From Desulfobacterales bacterium CG23_combo_of_CG06-09_8_20_14_all_51_8 (lineage in GTDB: Bacteria; Desulfobacterota; Desulfobacteria; Desulfobacterales; Desulfosalsimonadaceae): DNA of 11,986 nt. The position numbers were made by a program, and so were the translations under genes. Positions 1 through 5,270 of this stretch are shown here, in pieces. How positions within the stretch are numbered: the stretch's first letter is position 1; every line of letters begins with the position of its first letter. Below the pieces are notes generated by a model. The model did no database searches. It was not told the origin of the DNA and saw only the letters and a program-made list of their open reading frames with translations. Location of the stretch: the NCBI GenBank assembly GCA_002772195.1, contig PCSG01000211.1, positions 1-11,986 of the forward strand, written 5' to 3'.

Positions 1-951
1 TTCTTTGGGCTTTTGAATGCAGTTGGTGGTCATGAGAATCGCGCCCGGAAATTCGGCGAATTCCTTTTTCTGGTTCTGCCACGCGGTGCCGTAATGCCCG
101 TAAAAATGGGAATATTTTTTGAGTTCCGGATATCCATGGCAGGGCAGCATTTCGCCGTGGGTATAGACGTTGATGCCCTTTCCAGCGCTTTGTTTTAAGA
201 TTTCTTCCAAATCCTTCAGGTCATGGCCGGACACCAGAATCGCTTTTCCGGCTTTGGCCCCCAGAGGCACGGCCGTGGGCACCGGATGGCCGTAAGTTCC
301 CGTATTGGCCGCATCCAGGAGTTCCATGGCCCGGAGATTGATTTCCCCGCATTTTAAAACCAGTCCCAGCAGCGTGTCCGCGGAATTGTCCTTGTTCAGG
401 GTGGCGGCCAGGCCTTCGTAAATAAAATCAAACACCTTGTCGTCCGTCTGGCCCAGAATCGCCGCATGATCCGCATAGGCGGCCACGCCCTTAAGTCCAT
501 AAGTCAAAATTTCGCGCAACGACCGCAGGTCCGGGTTTAAATCCGGGTCCGCCATGACGCCGACCTTTTCACCCTGGGCCACAAGCCCTGCTTTATCGGC
601 GGCGGGCGCAAACGCCGCCGCGCCATCTTTGTAGTCAGTCCATCCGCCGGCGGCGTTGACTTTCTGTTTTAACGCCTTGCGATGCGCCACCGCCTGATTG
701 ATGAGGGCAATAATCCGGTCCGGGTCAAAATCCACATTGGTTAGAGTGGAGAAGGTCGCTTCGCAGGCGAAACGATCGATTGCCGCATCCCTGACGCCGA
801 CTTTTTTACCCTCAAGGGCGATTAAGGACAGCCCCTTGACCGCGTATAGCAGCAGATCCTGAAGCGCCGCCACATCCGGTTGTTTTCCACATACGCCGCC
901 TGCTGTGCAGCCTTCGCCTTTTGCCGTTTGTTCACATTGATAACAAAACAT
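1..951 (-). CDS. hcp: Hydroxylamine reductase / hybrid-cluster protein, class I (partial, N-terminal 317 residues)
   Basis: The frame opens at ATG 951-949 and stays open to the left edge, so the C-terminal part (the family is about 540 residues) is missing. Seen: the N-terminus begins MFCYQCEQTAKGEGC and has Cys3, Cys6, Cys15 and Cys21, the Cx2C-x8-Cx5C pattern of class I Hcp that binds the N-terminal Fe-S cluster. Further on, VSGHDLKDLEEIL and YTHGEMLPCHGYPEL are the conserved stretches that supply His, Glu and Cys ligands to the hybrid Fe-S-O cluster. Known of the family: a cytoplasmic enzyme that reduces NO or hydroxylamine and protects anaerobes against nitrosative stress. An AGGAGA ribosome site (958-963) lies 6 nt upstream of the ATG and fixes the start. 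The gene probably has its own transcript, because a terminator (1086-1109) closes the operon upstream and an HcpR-like palindrome (1056-1069) precedes its promoter. Confidence 0.95.
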   Translation of the reverse strand, partial: MFCYQCEQTAKGEGCTAGGVCGKQPDVAALQDLLLYAVKGLSLIALEGKKVGVRDAAIDRFACEATFSTLTNVDFDPDRIIALINQAVAHRKALKQKVNAAGGWTDYKDGAAAFAPAADKAGLVAQGEKVGVMADPDLNPDLRSLREILTYGLKGVAAYADHAAILGQTDDKVFDFIYEGLAATLNKDNSADTLLGLVLKCGEINLRAMELLDAANTGTYGHPVPTAVPLGAKAGKAILVSGHDLKDLEEILKQSAGKGINVYTHGEMLPCHGYPELKKYSHFYGHYGTAWQNQKKEFAEFPGAILMTTNCIQKPKE

Positions 952-984
952 GGTTTCTCTCCTTTTTTTGATGATAATGAAATA

Positions 985-1027
985 GTGATCGGTTTAGCTG
1001 ATCGGGTTTATTTTCCCGTTTGATCAC
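985..1027. repeat. Short repeats in the hcp leader
   Basis: TGATCGGTTTA (986-996) is repeated almost exactly as TGATCGGGTTTA (999-1010). GTGATC (985-990) and GATCAC (1022-1027) form a distant inverted pair. CGGG (1003-1006) can also pair with CCCG (1015-1018) around an 8-nt loop. These elements lie in the probable 5' untranslated leader of hcp. They could form RNA structure or be weak protein sites, but no known riboswitch is recognised. May be chance. Confidence 0.3.
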
Positions 1028-1029
1028 AC

Positions 1030-1035
1030 CCTATA
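1030..1035 (-). promoter_or_regulatory. Candidate -10 box of hcp
   Basis: On the minus strand TATAGG (1035-1030) resembles TATAAT at 4 of 6 positions. Its centre lies 30 bp downstream of the centre of the TTGAC-N4-GTCAA palindrome. That is close to the geometry of a class II FNR/CRP-activated promoter, where the activator site is centred near -41 and replaces a good -35 box. No convincing -35 hexamer is seen. Placement is inferred. Confidence 0.4.
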
Positions 1036-1055
1036 CCGGAAGCCATCCCATTTCC

Positions 1056-1069
1056 TTGACTTAGGTCAA
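1056..1069. promoter_or_regulatory. HcpR/FNR-type operator upstream of hcp
   Basis: The perfect inverted repeat TTGAC-TTAG-GTCAA lies about 105 bp upstream of the hcp start, between it and the terminator of the next operon. Two TTGA half-sites with this 14-bp overall geometry are the signature of CRP/FNR-family regulators. In sulfate reducers the family member HcpR controls hcp through sites of this kind. The half-site carries C/G instead of the T/A of classical FNR sites, which suits HcpR better than FNR. The regulator gene itself is not in the window. Confidence 0.65.
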
Positions 1070-1085
1070 CTTTATCATTTTTTTT

Positions 1086-1109
1086 AAAAAATCGCCCAAT
1101 CACCGGCGA
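1086..1109 (-). terminator. Rho-independent terminator of the flavin reductase operon
   Basis: On the minus strand TCGCC (1109-1105) and GGCGA (1096-1092) form a 5-bp stem with an 8-nt loop, directly followed by a run of six T (1091-1086). The hairpin overlaps the stop codon of the flavin reductase-like gene (1102-1100). It separates that operon from hcp, which lies downstream on the same strand. Confidence 0.6.
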
Positions 1110-1723
1110 GTTTTGCCTTTCCGTTTCTGCACGGAAAACCCGAACCGGCCGATGACCGCGCCGATTTCAAAATACTGGCCCAAGCCATAGGCCAGCAAAC
1201 CGGCTTTTTCCAGTTGGAACCGGCCTTTGGCGTCGATCAGGCTTGATGATATCTGCACCGCCGAAACCTCACTCACAAACATCACATGGGAACCTAAATT
1301 AAGCGTTTCCCGGACCCGGCATTCGATATGGATGGGGCATTCCCGGATAATGGGACACCGCACTTTCAGTGCCTGGGCCTGGGTGAGACCAGCGCCCTCC
1401 CATTTATCTACATCCCGTCCCGACACCATGCCGCACCAGTCCACAGCCCTGGCCTGCCGCCGGGAAGGCACATTCACCACAAATTCCCCGGTGCTTTGGA
1501 TAATATCATAGGAATAACGTTCTGGACGAACGGATATGGACAGCATGGGTGGATCAGAACACACGCTGCCGATCCAGGCGATGGTGATGATATTGGGTTT
1601 CCATTCTGGAACGCCGCCGCAGCTCACCATCACCACCGGCAGGGGCGAAAGTACATTGCCGGGTTTCCAAGACTGTTTTTCAAAACGGTCGTTCCTGGCC
1701 GTTTCTCTTTTTATTTTATCCAT
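1100..1723 (-). CDS. Flavin reductase-like FMN-binding protein
   Basis: A 207-residue protein of the DIM6/NTAB-type flavin reductase-like family (usually about 180-210 residues), which binds FMN in a split-barrel fold. Seen: the N-terminal NVLSPLPVVMVSC strand, the PNIITIAWIGSVCSDPPMLSISV segment at about residues 43-65, the FVVNVPS strand at 81-87, and the SGRDVDKWEGAGLT motif at 101-114, all typical of this family. The C-terminus is basic. Known of the family: such proteins pass electrons from NAD(P)H or small redox proteins to flavin, or serve as flavodoxin-like partners in anaerobes; the substrate here is unknown. The ATG lies inside the last codons of the MetE-core-like gene (13-nt overlap), which points to translational coupling and makes this the last gene of a three-gene operon. 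A terminator hairpin overlaps its stop codon. Confidence 0.85.
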   Translation of the reverse strand: MDKIKRETARNDRFEKQSWKPGNVLSPLPVVMVSCGGVPEWKPNIITIAWIGSVCSDPPMLSISVRPERYSYDIIQSTGEFVVNVPSRRQARAVDWCGMVSGRDVDKWEGAGLTQAQALKVRCPIIRECPIHIECRVRETLNLGSHVMFVSEVSAVQISSSLIDAKGRFQLEKAGLLAYGLGQYFEIGAVIGRFGFSVQKRKGKTRR

Positions 1724-2733
1724 TTCTCTCGCATCTGTTCTGATAATTTTTTCACCAGCGCAAACCCGGCTTCCACGGTTTTTTCACCGTCCAGATTCAC
1801 AAGGCAACAGGTGGCCGGAGAAATCAGGCTCTGGGATAGTAACTGGTCCCGGTCAATGCCTTTGTCGGTCAACCGCTGCCAGACCGTTTCCAGTTGAACC
1901 GTGAGAGATGCCAAATTCTCCGATTCAAATGGTTCAAAATTGGTGGGCACAATCCCCCATGACAGCACGCCGCCCCGGTCCAGAAACCGCCGGATGGACG
2001 AGACATAATTGGGAAACACCTCCTTGTTTGAGTAAACATCCAGGGACAGAATCTCCATGTCCTGATTTAAGAGAAAATCCCAGTCCGGGTTGCCGCAGAG
2101 ATGAATGCCTCTGGGCCGGTCGATCATGTCAAAAAAAACTTCCAGATCCCCTTTGGCTTTCACGTCCCCATACCCGGCCATGGCGGAAAACAGAAACTGA
2201 AGGCCCGGTTCATCCACAAACATAAAGGCATTGGGGTTCATTTTTTTAAGCCGCGCCAGCTGCACGTTGACGCGGCGAGCCATGAATTCCAGCATGAACG
2301 GACGGACGGTATCGTCAAAAATAATGGGCCGGTCGTCCTGATCGGCAATATTGAATCCAAAGCTGACCGGGCCTTCAAGCTGGCCCCGGATGGCCGGCCG
2401 GTCAGCCAGATCCAGTTTCAGAAACCGATGATAAACGGCGGAATATTGGGGGCTGATATCGAAAAGCGCCGGGGATTCGAAATTCGCCAGCACGTCTTCC
2501 AGCTCTTCGATAAATTTGTCCATGGAAAACCGAAGGGTCCGCTTTTCCAGGTATAGGACAATTCCCGGAAAATGCTCGGCGGCCTGGACATACATGTCCT
2601 CATAGTAGTTGAGCCGGGGAAGCTGGGGCCAATAGGGGATATCCATGGTCAGGGTGATTTCAATGGCCCTGTCCACGTCCGTGTGAGGCATGACCGCCAT
2701 GGCTGTTGTCAAAAGATTTCCGGGAATGGGCAT
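1711..2733 (-). CDS. MetE-core / uroporphyrinogen decarboxylase-like zinc protein
   Basis: A 340-residue protein of the UROD/MetE-like superfamily, a TIM barrel. It resembles only the C-terminal catalytic half of cobalamin-independent methionine synthase and is far shorter than full MetE (about 750 residues). Seen: GQLEGPVSFG (residues 118-127), VDEPGL (173-178), a HLC zinc motif (His211, Cys213), LSLDVYSN (229-236) with Asp232 in the place usually held by the zinc-ligand Glu, and SPATCCL (305-311) giving the last Cys ligand. Known of relatives: zinc-activated methyl transfer to a thiol, in some short forms with a methylcobamide donor. The methyl donor and acceptor cannot be told here. The AGGAGG site about 6 nt upstream of the ATG is strong. 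The gene follows the ferredoxin-nitroreductase by 75 bp and overlaps the flavin reductase-like gene. Uroporphyrinogen decarboxylase proper is unlikely because that enzyme lacks the HxC...C zinc set. Confidence 0.75.
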   Translation of the reverse strand: MPIPGNLLTTAMAVMPHTDVDRAIEITLTMDIPYWPQLPRLNYYEDMYVQAAEHFPGIVLYLEKRTLRFSMDKFIEELEDVLANFESPALFDISPQYSAVYHRFLKLDLADRPAIRGQLEGPVSFGFNIADQDDRPIIFDDTVRPFMLEFMARRVNVQLARLKKMNPNAFMFVDEPGLQFLFSAMAGYGDVKAKGDLEVFFDMIDRPRGIHLCGNPDWDFLLNQDMEILSLDVYSNKEVFPNYVSSIRRFLDRGGVLSWGIVPTNFEPFESENLASLTVQLETVWQRLTDKGIDRDQLLSQSLISPATCCLVNLDGEKTVEAGFALVKKLSEQMREKWIK

Positions 2734-2808
2734 AGGACCTCCTGTAATGATTTAAAAAAATATAACACCCCGCCCCGGAAATCAAGGATATCCCCAACCG
2801 GAGATCCA

Positions 2809-3864
2809 TCACCCCCGCGACCCATCAAACCAGATCACTCGCGGCTTCTCCCGCCGGACGAACCGGCCGATCTTACCCGAAGGAAAGCCGACAGCTAACG
2901 CCATCACAATTTCAAAAGGGTCCACAACCCCCAGCACTTCCCGGCGAAACCGGGGGTGCAGTTTCAGGCCGTCGATGAGCCCCACATAACAGGTGCCAAG
3001 GCCCAGGGCATGGGCGGTCAGAACCATGTTCTGAAAACAGATCCCGGAATCGTAATCCACCCCGCCGATGGCCCGGCGGTCGGCCAGCTGCAGAATCAGC
3101 GTGGGGGCGTGAAAAAAAATATGATATTCCGGGTCGCTCGTGACCGTATTCACCCCGCCCCGAACCCGCTGATCCGTATCTCCGGGGCGCAGCTTCACCA
3201 ATAGCGGCAGAATGATTTTCTGCCACCAGGCAAACCGGGCGTCCGGGTCTCCGGGAATTTTTTTATCTAGCCAGGCTTTGGGAAGGGTCAGGCGGGTGTG
3301 TACACGCAAGGCTTTTTTGCACCGGCTGTTGATTTCATCAATCAGCGCAGGGTTCCGGATAACAATAAACTTCCAGGGCTGGCTGTTTCCGGCGGACGGC
3401 GCAAACCGGCCCGCCTCAATCATCCGGTGGATCAGGTCCCTTGGAACCTGCTTTTTTTGGTACAGCCGGATGCTTCGCCGACCATAAATCACCTTTTCCG
3501 TTTCCGTCAATTTATCAGTCGCCGATTCCGCATTTGTCAGCCCGCCTTGCCCCAGCGGATCAGGAAAGGTCATGGGAGTTTCAAACAAGTCGTCATTCTT
3601 CCAGAATCCTTGACCCACCCGGTATTCTCCGGTGATGGCAATCGCCTCGGCAGGGCAAACCGCCATGCAGTTCTGGCAGGTAATGCACCGAAAAGCGTCA
3701 TATCTCTGATTGCTCCGGCATTTATTATCTGCGTCGAGCATCAAGAGCTGAATGGGGCAGGATTTCACGCAACGACCGCAGCCCGTACATTTTTCATCAA
3801 TCACCGTGATCTTCGAGAAAGTCGTCTGACGCGGCAGTATCATATCTTTTAATTTATCCAACAT
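2809..3864 (-). CDS. Ferredoxin-nitroreductase fusion protein
   Basis: Counted from ATG 3864-3862 the protein has 351 residues. The frame has an earlier ATG at 3933, but AGGAGAAG (3873-3880) sits 8 nt before the 3864 start, and the 23 upstream residues look unlike the family, so the later start is chosen. Domain order: a 2[4Fe-4S] ferredoxin with Cys26/29/32/36 and Cys60/63/66/70, a linker of about 45 residues, then a nitroreductase domain from about residue 125 with GRRSIRLY (128-135) and APSAGNSQPW (155-164), which bind FMN. Known of the family: an FMN enzyme that receives electrons from its own ferredoxin domain; physiological substrates are mostly unknown. It is the first gene of the minus-strand operon with the MetE-core-like and flavin reductase-like genes. 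A TTGACT-N4-AGTCAA operator lies 80 bp upstream, so it is probably repressed by the divergent MerR-TetR regulator. Confidence 0.88.
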   Translation of the reverse strand: MLDKLKDMILPRQTTFSKITVIDEKCTGCGRCVKSCPIQLLMLDADNKCRSNQRYDAFRCITCQNCMAVCPAEAIAITGEYRVGQGFWKNDDLFETPMTFPDPLGQGGLTNAESATDKLTETEKVIYGRRSIRLYQKKQVPRDLIHRMIEAGRFAPSAGNSQPWKFIVIRNPALIDEINSRCKKALRVHTRLTLPKAWLDKKIPGDPDARFAWWQKIILPLLVKLRPGDTDQRVRGGVNTVTSDPEYHIFFHAPTLILQLADRRAIGGVDYDSGICFQNMVLTAHALGLGTCYVGLIDGLKLHPRFRREVLGVVDPFEIVMALAVGFPSGKIGRFVRREKPRVIWFDGSRG

Positions 3865-3944
3865 GGTTTTCGCTTCTCCTTCAATAAAGAAAACGCAATG
3901 GGTGGTTCGGATGCATGTTTTGCATATCTCCACTCAAGCATTAG

Positions 3945-3960
3945 TTGACTTTAAAGTCAA
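3945..3960. promoter_or_regulatory. TetR-type operator, copy 1
   Basis: TTGACTTTAAAGTCAA is a perfect 16-bp palindrome (TTGACT-N4-AGTCAA). The same half-sites at the same spacing recur at 5197-5212 before the plus-strand operon. It lies where a minus-strand promoter for the ferredoxin-nitroreductase operon is expected, just at or downstream of a TATCAT -10 box, which fits repression by blocking initiation. Assignment to the neighbouring MerR-TetR protein is inferred from position and recurrence. Confidence 0.65.
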
Positions 3961-3988
3961 TGATATCTTCAATACCTCTTGTCATTAA
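3960..3988 (-). promoter_or_regulatory. Candidate promoter of the ferredoxin-nitroreductase operon
   Basis: On the minus strand TTAATG (3988-3983, a weak -35 with 3 of 6 matches) is followed after 17 bp by TATCAT (3965-3960, 5 of 6 matches to TATAAT). Transcription would start near 3953, inside the palindromic operator 3945-3960. The -10 is good and the -35 is poor. Confidence 0.35.
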
Positions 3989-4067
3989 TTAATTTTTAAC
4001 CTATTGTTTTATTATATATAAATATAATTGAACCCAATTTTTGATTTGTTTAGCTCATAATTTTGTA

Positions 4068-4082
4068 TTGACCATGAGTCAA
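4068..4082. promoter_or_regulatory. TetR-type operator variant in the regulator's promoter
   Basis: TTGAC-CATGA-GTCAA has the same outer half-sites as the operators at 3945 and 5197, but is 15 bp long instead of 16. It overlaps the -35 box and spacer of the regulator's promoter, which suggests autoregulation. The shorter spacing may weaken binding or shift it by one base, so this copy is less sure than the other two. Confidence 0.5.
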
Positions 4083-4095
4083 CAAACTGTATAGT
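4068..4095 (+). promoter_or_regulatory. Sigma-70 promoter of the MerR-TetR regulator
   Basis: TTGACC (4068-4073, 5 of 6 matches to TTGACA) and TATAGT (4090-4095, 5 of 6 matches to TATAAT) are 16 bp apart. Transcription would begin near 4102, giving a leader of about 65 nt before the ATG at 4167. The -35 box is the left half-site of the operator variant 4068-4082. Confidence 0.6.
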
Positions 4096-4166
4096 TACAT
4101 TATAAAAGAAACCCATCCGATGGCCCGCGTGCCGGGTCATCCTCCATAAAACCGGGAGAAATTGTT

Positions 4167-5057
4167 ATGACAAACCAAAAATGGATCCGCATTGCTGAAC
4201 TGGAAAAACAATCCGGCGTCCCCCGCCGGACCATTCATTTCTACCTGCAAAACGGTTTGCTCCATGCGCCGGTGAAAACCGGCAAGACAATGGCCTACTA
4301 TGATGAAGACCACCTCCGCAAGCTTGGAATAATCAAAGCGGCGCGGGAAAAAGGACTGCCGATAGCGGCCATCCATGAGCGAATCAACGCCCTTGAAACA
4401 AATGACGCCGCACCAGTGGTTTCAGGCACTTCTTTTTCGGAAGGCCCTGCCCGTAAATACCGGGGGCAGAAAAAAGACCGGGCCCGGAAAACCCGGGAGC
4501 GCATCCTGGATATCGGCTCCCAGCTCTTTCGCAACAAGGGATACCAACAGACAAAAATCAGCGATATCACCACGGCTATGGATGTGGGCAAGGGGACTTT
4601 CTATTTCTATTTTTCCGATAAGAAAGCGCTGTTTCTGGAATGCATCCCCCGGATATTCAATGAACTTTTCGCCACCGGCTGGGAAAGGATCAAAAAAGTC
4701 GACAATGCCAGGGGAAGGCTTGAAATCCGCGCCCAGATGGTCCTGCCCGTTTTAAAAGAATTTTGCGCCATCCTGCAATTGTGCCGGGAGTCCATGGAAA
4801 ACAGCGATCCGAAAATACAGACGCTGGGCGAGAACACCTATCATTCCATCTGTCGCCCCATTGAATCCGATATTGAAAAAGGAATAGAGCAAGGCATTTT
4901 TCAAACAACCAACCCCCGAATGGCTGCGGTGGTGTTTATCGGCGTGATGGAAAGCTTGAATAACCTGCGGTTGTTTGACCGTCAGCCGCTATCACCGGGA
5001 GTCTGGGAGTCCGTCTCGCAGCTTATCCTCCATGGCTTGGTGAGCGGCAAAGACTGA
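4167..5057 (+). CDS. MerR-TetR fusion transcriptional regulator
   Basis: A 296-residue protein with two DNA-binding modules. Residues 5-75 are a MerR-type winged helix-turn-helix: IRIAELEKQSGVPRRTIHFYL followed by the AYYDEDHLRKLGIIKAAR wing and helix. A linker of about 30 residues, rich in basic residues at its end, leads to a TetR-type helix-turn-helix at 108-160: TRERILDIGSQLFRNKGYQ, TKISDITTAMDVGKGTFYFYF. Residues 165-296 form a helical region as expected for a TetR ligand-binding and dimerisation domain. Each module would normally be a regulator by itself. TetR repressors commonly release DNA on binding a small ligand; here an acyl-CoA or related compound from the adjacent operon is a reasonable guess. 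The start is supported by GGGAG (4154-4158). Palindromes TTGACT-N4-AGTCAA in both flanking intergenic regions are its likely targets. It stands alone on its transcript, with a 213-bp gap to the next gene. Confidence 0.9.
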   Translation: MTNQKWIRIAELEKQSGVPRRTIHFYLQNGLLHAPVKTGKTMAYYDEDHLRKLGIIKAAREKGLPIAAIHERINALETNDAAPVVSGTSFSEGPARKYRGQKKDRARKTRERILDIGSQLFRNKGYQQTKISDITTAMDVGKGTFYFYFSDKKALFLECIPRIFNELFATGWERIKKVDNARGRLEIRAQMVLPVLKEFCAILQLCRESMENSDPKIQTLGENTYHSICRPIESDIEKGIEQGIFQTTNPRMAAVVFIGVMESLNNLRLFDRQPLSPGVWESVSQLILHGLVSGKD

Positions 5058-5093
5058 TCCGGTTCGGAGAATCGGCAGGCATCGTTTTTATAT

Positions 5094-5119
5094 AAACTAT
5101 CTAGTTATTGGTATAGTTT
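5094..5119. repeat. Inverted repeat AAACTAT / ATAGTTT
   Basis: AAACTAT (5094-5100) and ATAGTTT (5113-5119) are exact inverted copies 12 bp apart. The 8-mer GTATAGTT within it (5111-5118) recurs at 4089-4096 in the regulator's promoter. It might be a second binding site, for example for the MerR half of the regulator, or chance in AT-rich DNA. Confidence 0.3.
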
Positions 5120-5196
5120 GTAATTAATTACAACTTATTATATTTATTAGTTTAATAATAAAATTTATCCCAAAAAAATAAATTTATAAATTTTTA

Positions 5197-5212
5197 TTGA
5201 CTAAACAGTCAA
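5197..5212. promoter_or_regulatory. TetR-type operator, copy 2
   Basis: TTGACTAAACAGTCAA has the same half-sites and 4-bp spacer as the palindrome at 3945-3960. It lies 58 bp upstream of the SDR-ferredoxin start codon, overlapping a possible -35 box. The most likely role is repression of the plus-strand acyl-CoA operon by the adjacent MerR-TetR protein. Confidence 0.65.
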
Positions 5213-5270
5213 TTTCGAATAGCGTCGATTCGGGTATTCTTTTACACTTTGAACTGACGGGAATCATCAG

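Larger units (their letters stand above)
3865..4166. promoter_or_regulatory. Divergent AT-rich control region
   Basis: This 302-bp stretch holds no gene. It separates the minus-strand ferredoxin-nitroreductase operon from the plus-strand regulator and is much richer in A+T than the genes. It contains two copies of the TTGAC/GTCAA palindrome, a good plus-strand promoter, a weaker minus-strand promoter, and ATGCA-N5-TGCAT (3911-3925), a further small inverted repeat of unknown meaning. Confidence 0.7.
5058..5270. promoter_or_regulatory. AT-rich control region of the acyl-CoA operon
   Basis: No gene is present. The stretch holds a weak hairpin just after the regulator's stop codon, the inverted repeat AAACTAT-N12-ATAGTTT (5094-5119), and an operator (5197-5212). 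Two weak promoter readings are possible. In one, TTGACT (5197-5202) is the -35 with TAGCGT (5220-5225) 17 bp on. In the other, TATAAA (5185-5190) is the -10 with the operator at the transcription start. Neither is strong. Confidence 0.55.

Noticed and set aside
1056..1069. Fourth copy of the MerR-TetR operator
   Set aside because: The half-sites look similar, but the overall length is 14 bp instead of 16, and it precedes hcp, so a CRP/FNR-family (HcpR) site explains it better.
1328..1897. Plus-strand frame of 189 codons
   Set aside because: Antisense to the flavin reductase-like gene and the end of the MetE-core-like gene; no family resemblance.
3298..3852. Plus-strand frame of 184 codons
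   Set aside because: Antisense to the ferredoxin-nitroreductase gene, whose Cys motifs account for this region.
3865..3933. Upstream ATG at 3933 extending the ferredoxin-nitroreductase by 23 residues
   Set aside because: The internal ATG at 3864 has a strong AGGAGAAG site at proper distance, and the extra residues do not resemble the family.
5059..5089. Possible terminator after the regulator gene
   Set aside because: The stem CCGGTT/AATCGG is weak with a G-U pair, and the T-run (5085-5089) is 9 nt away from it, too far for a typical rho-independent terminator.
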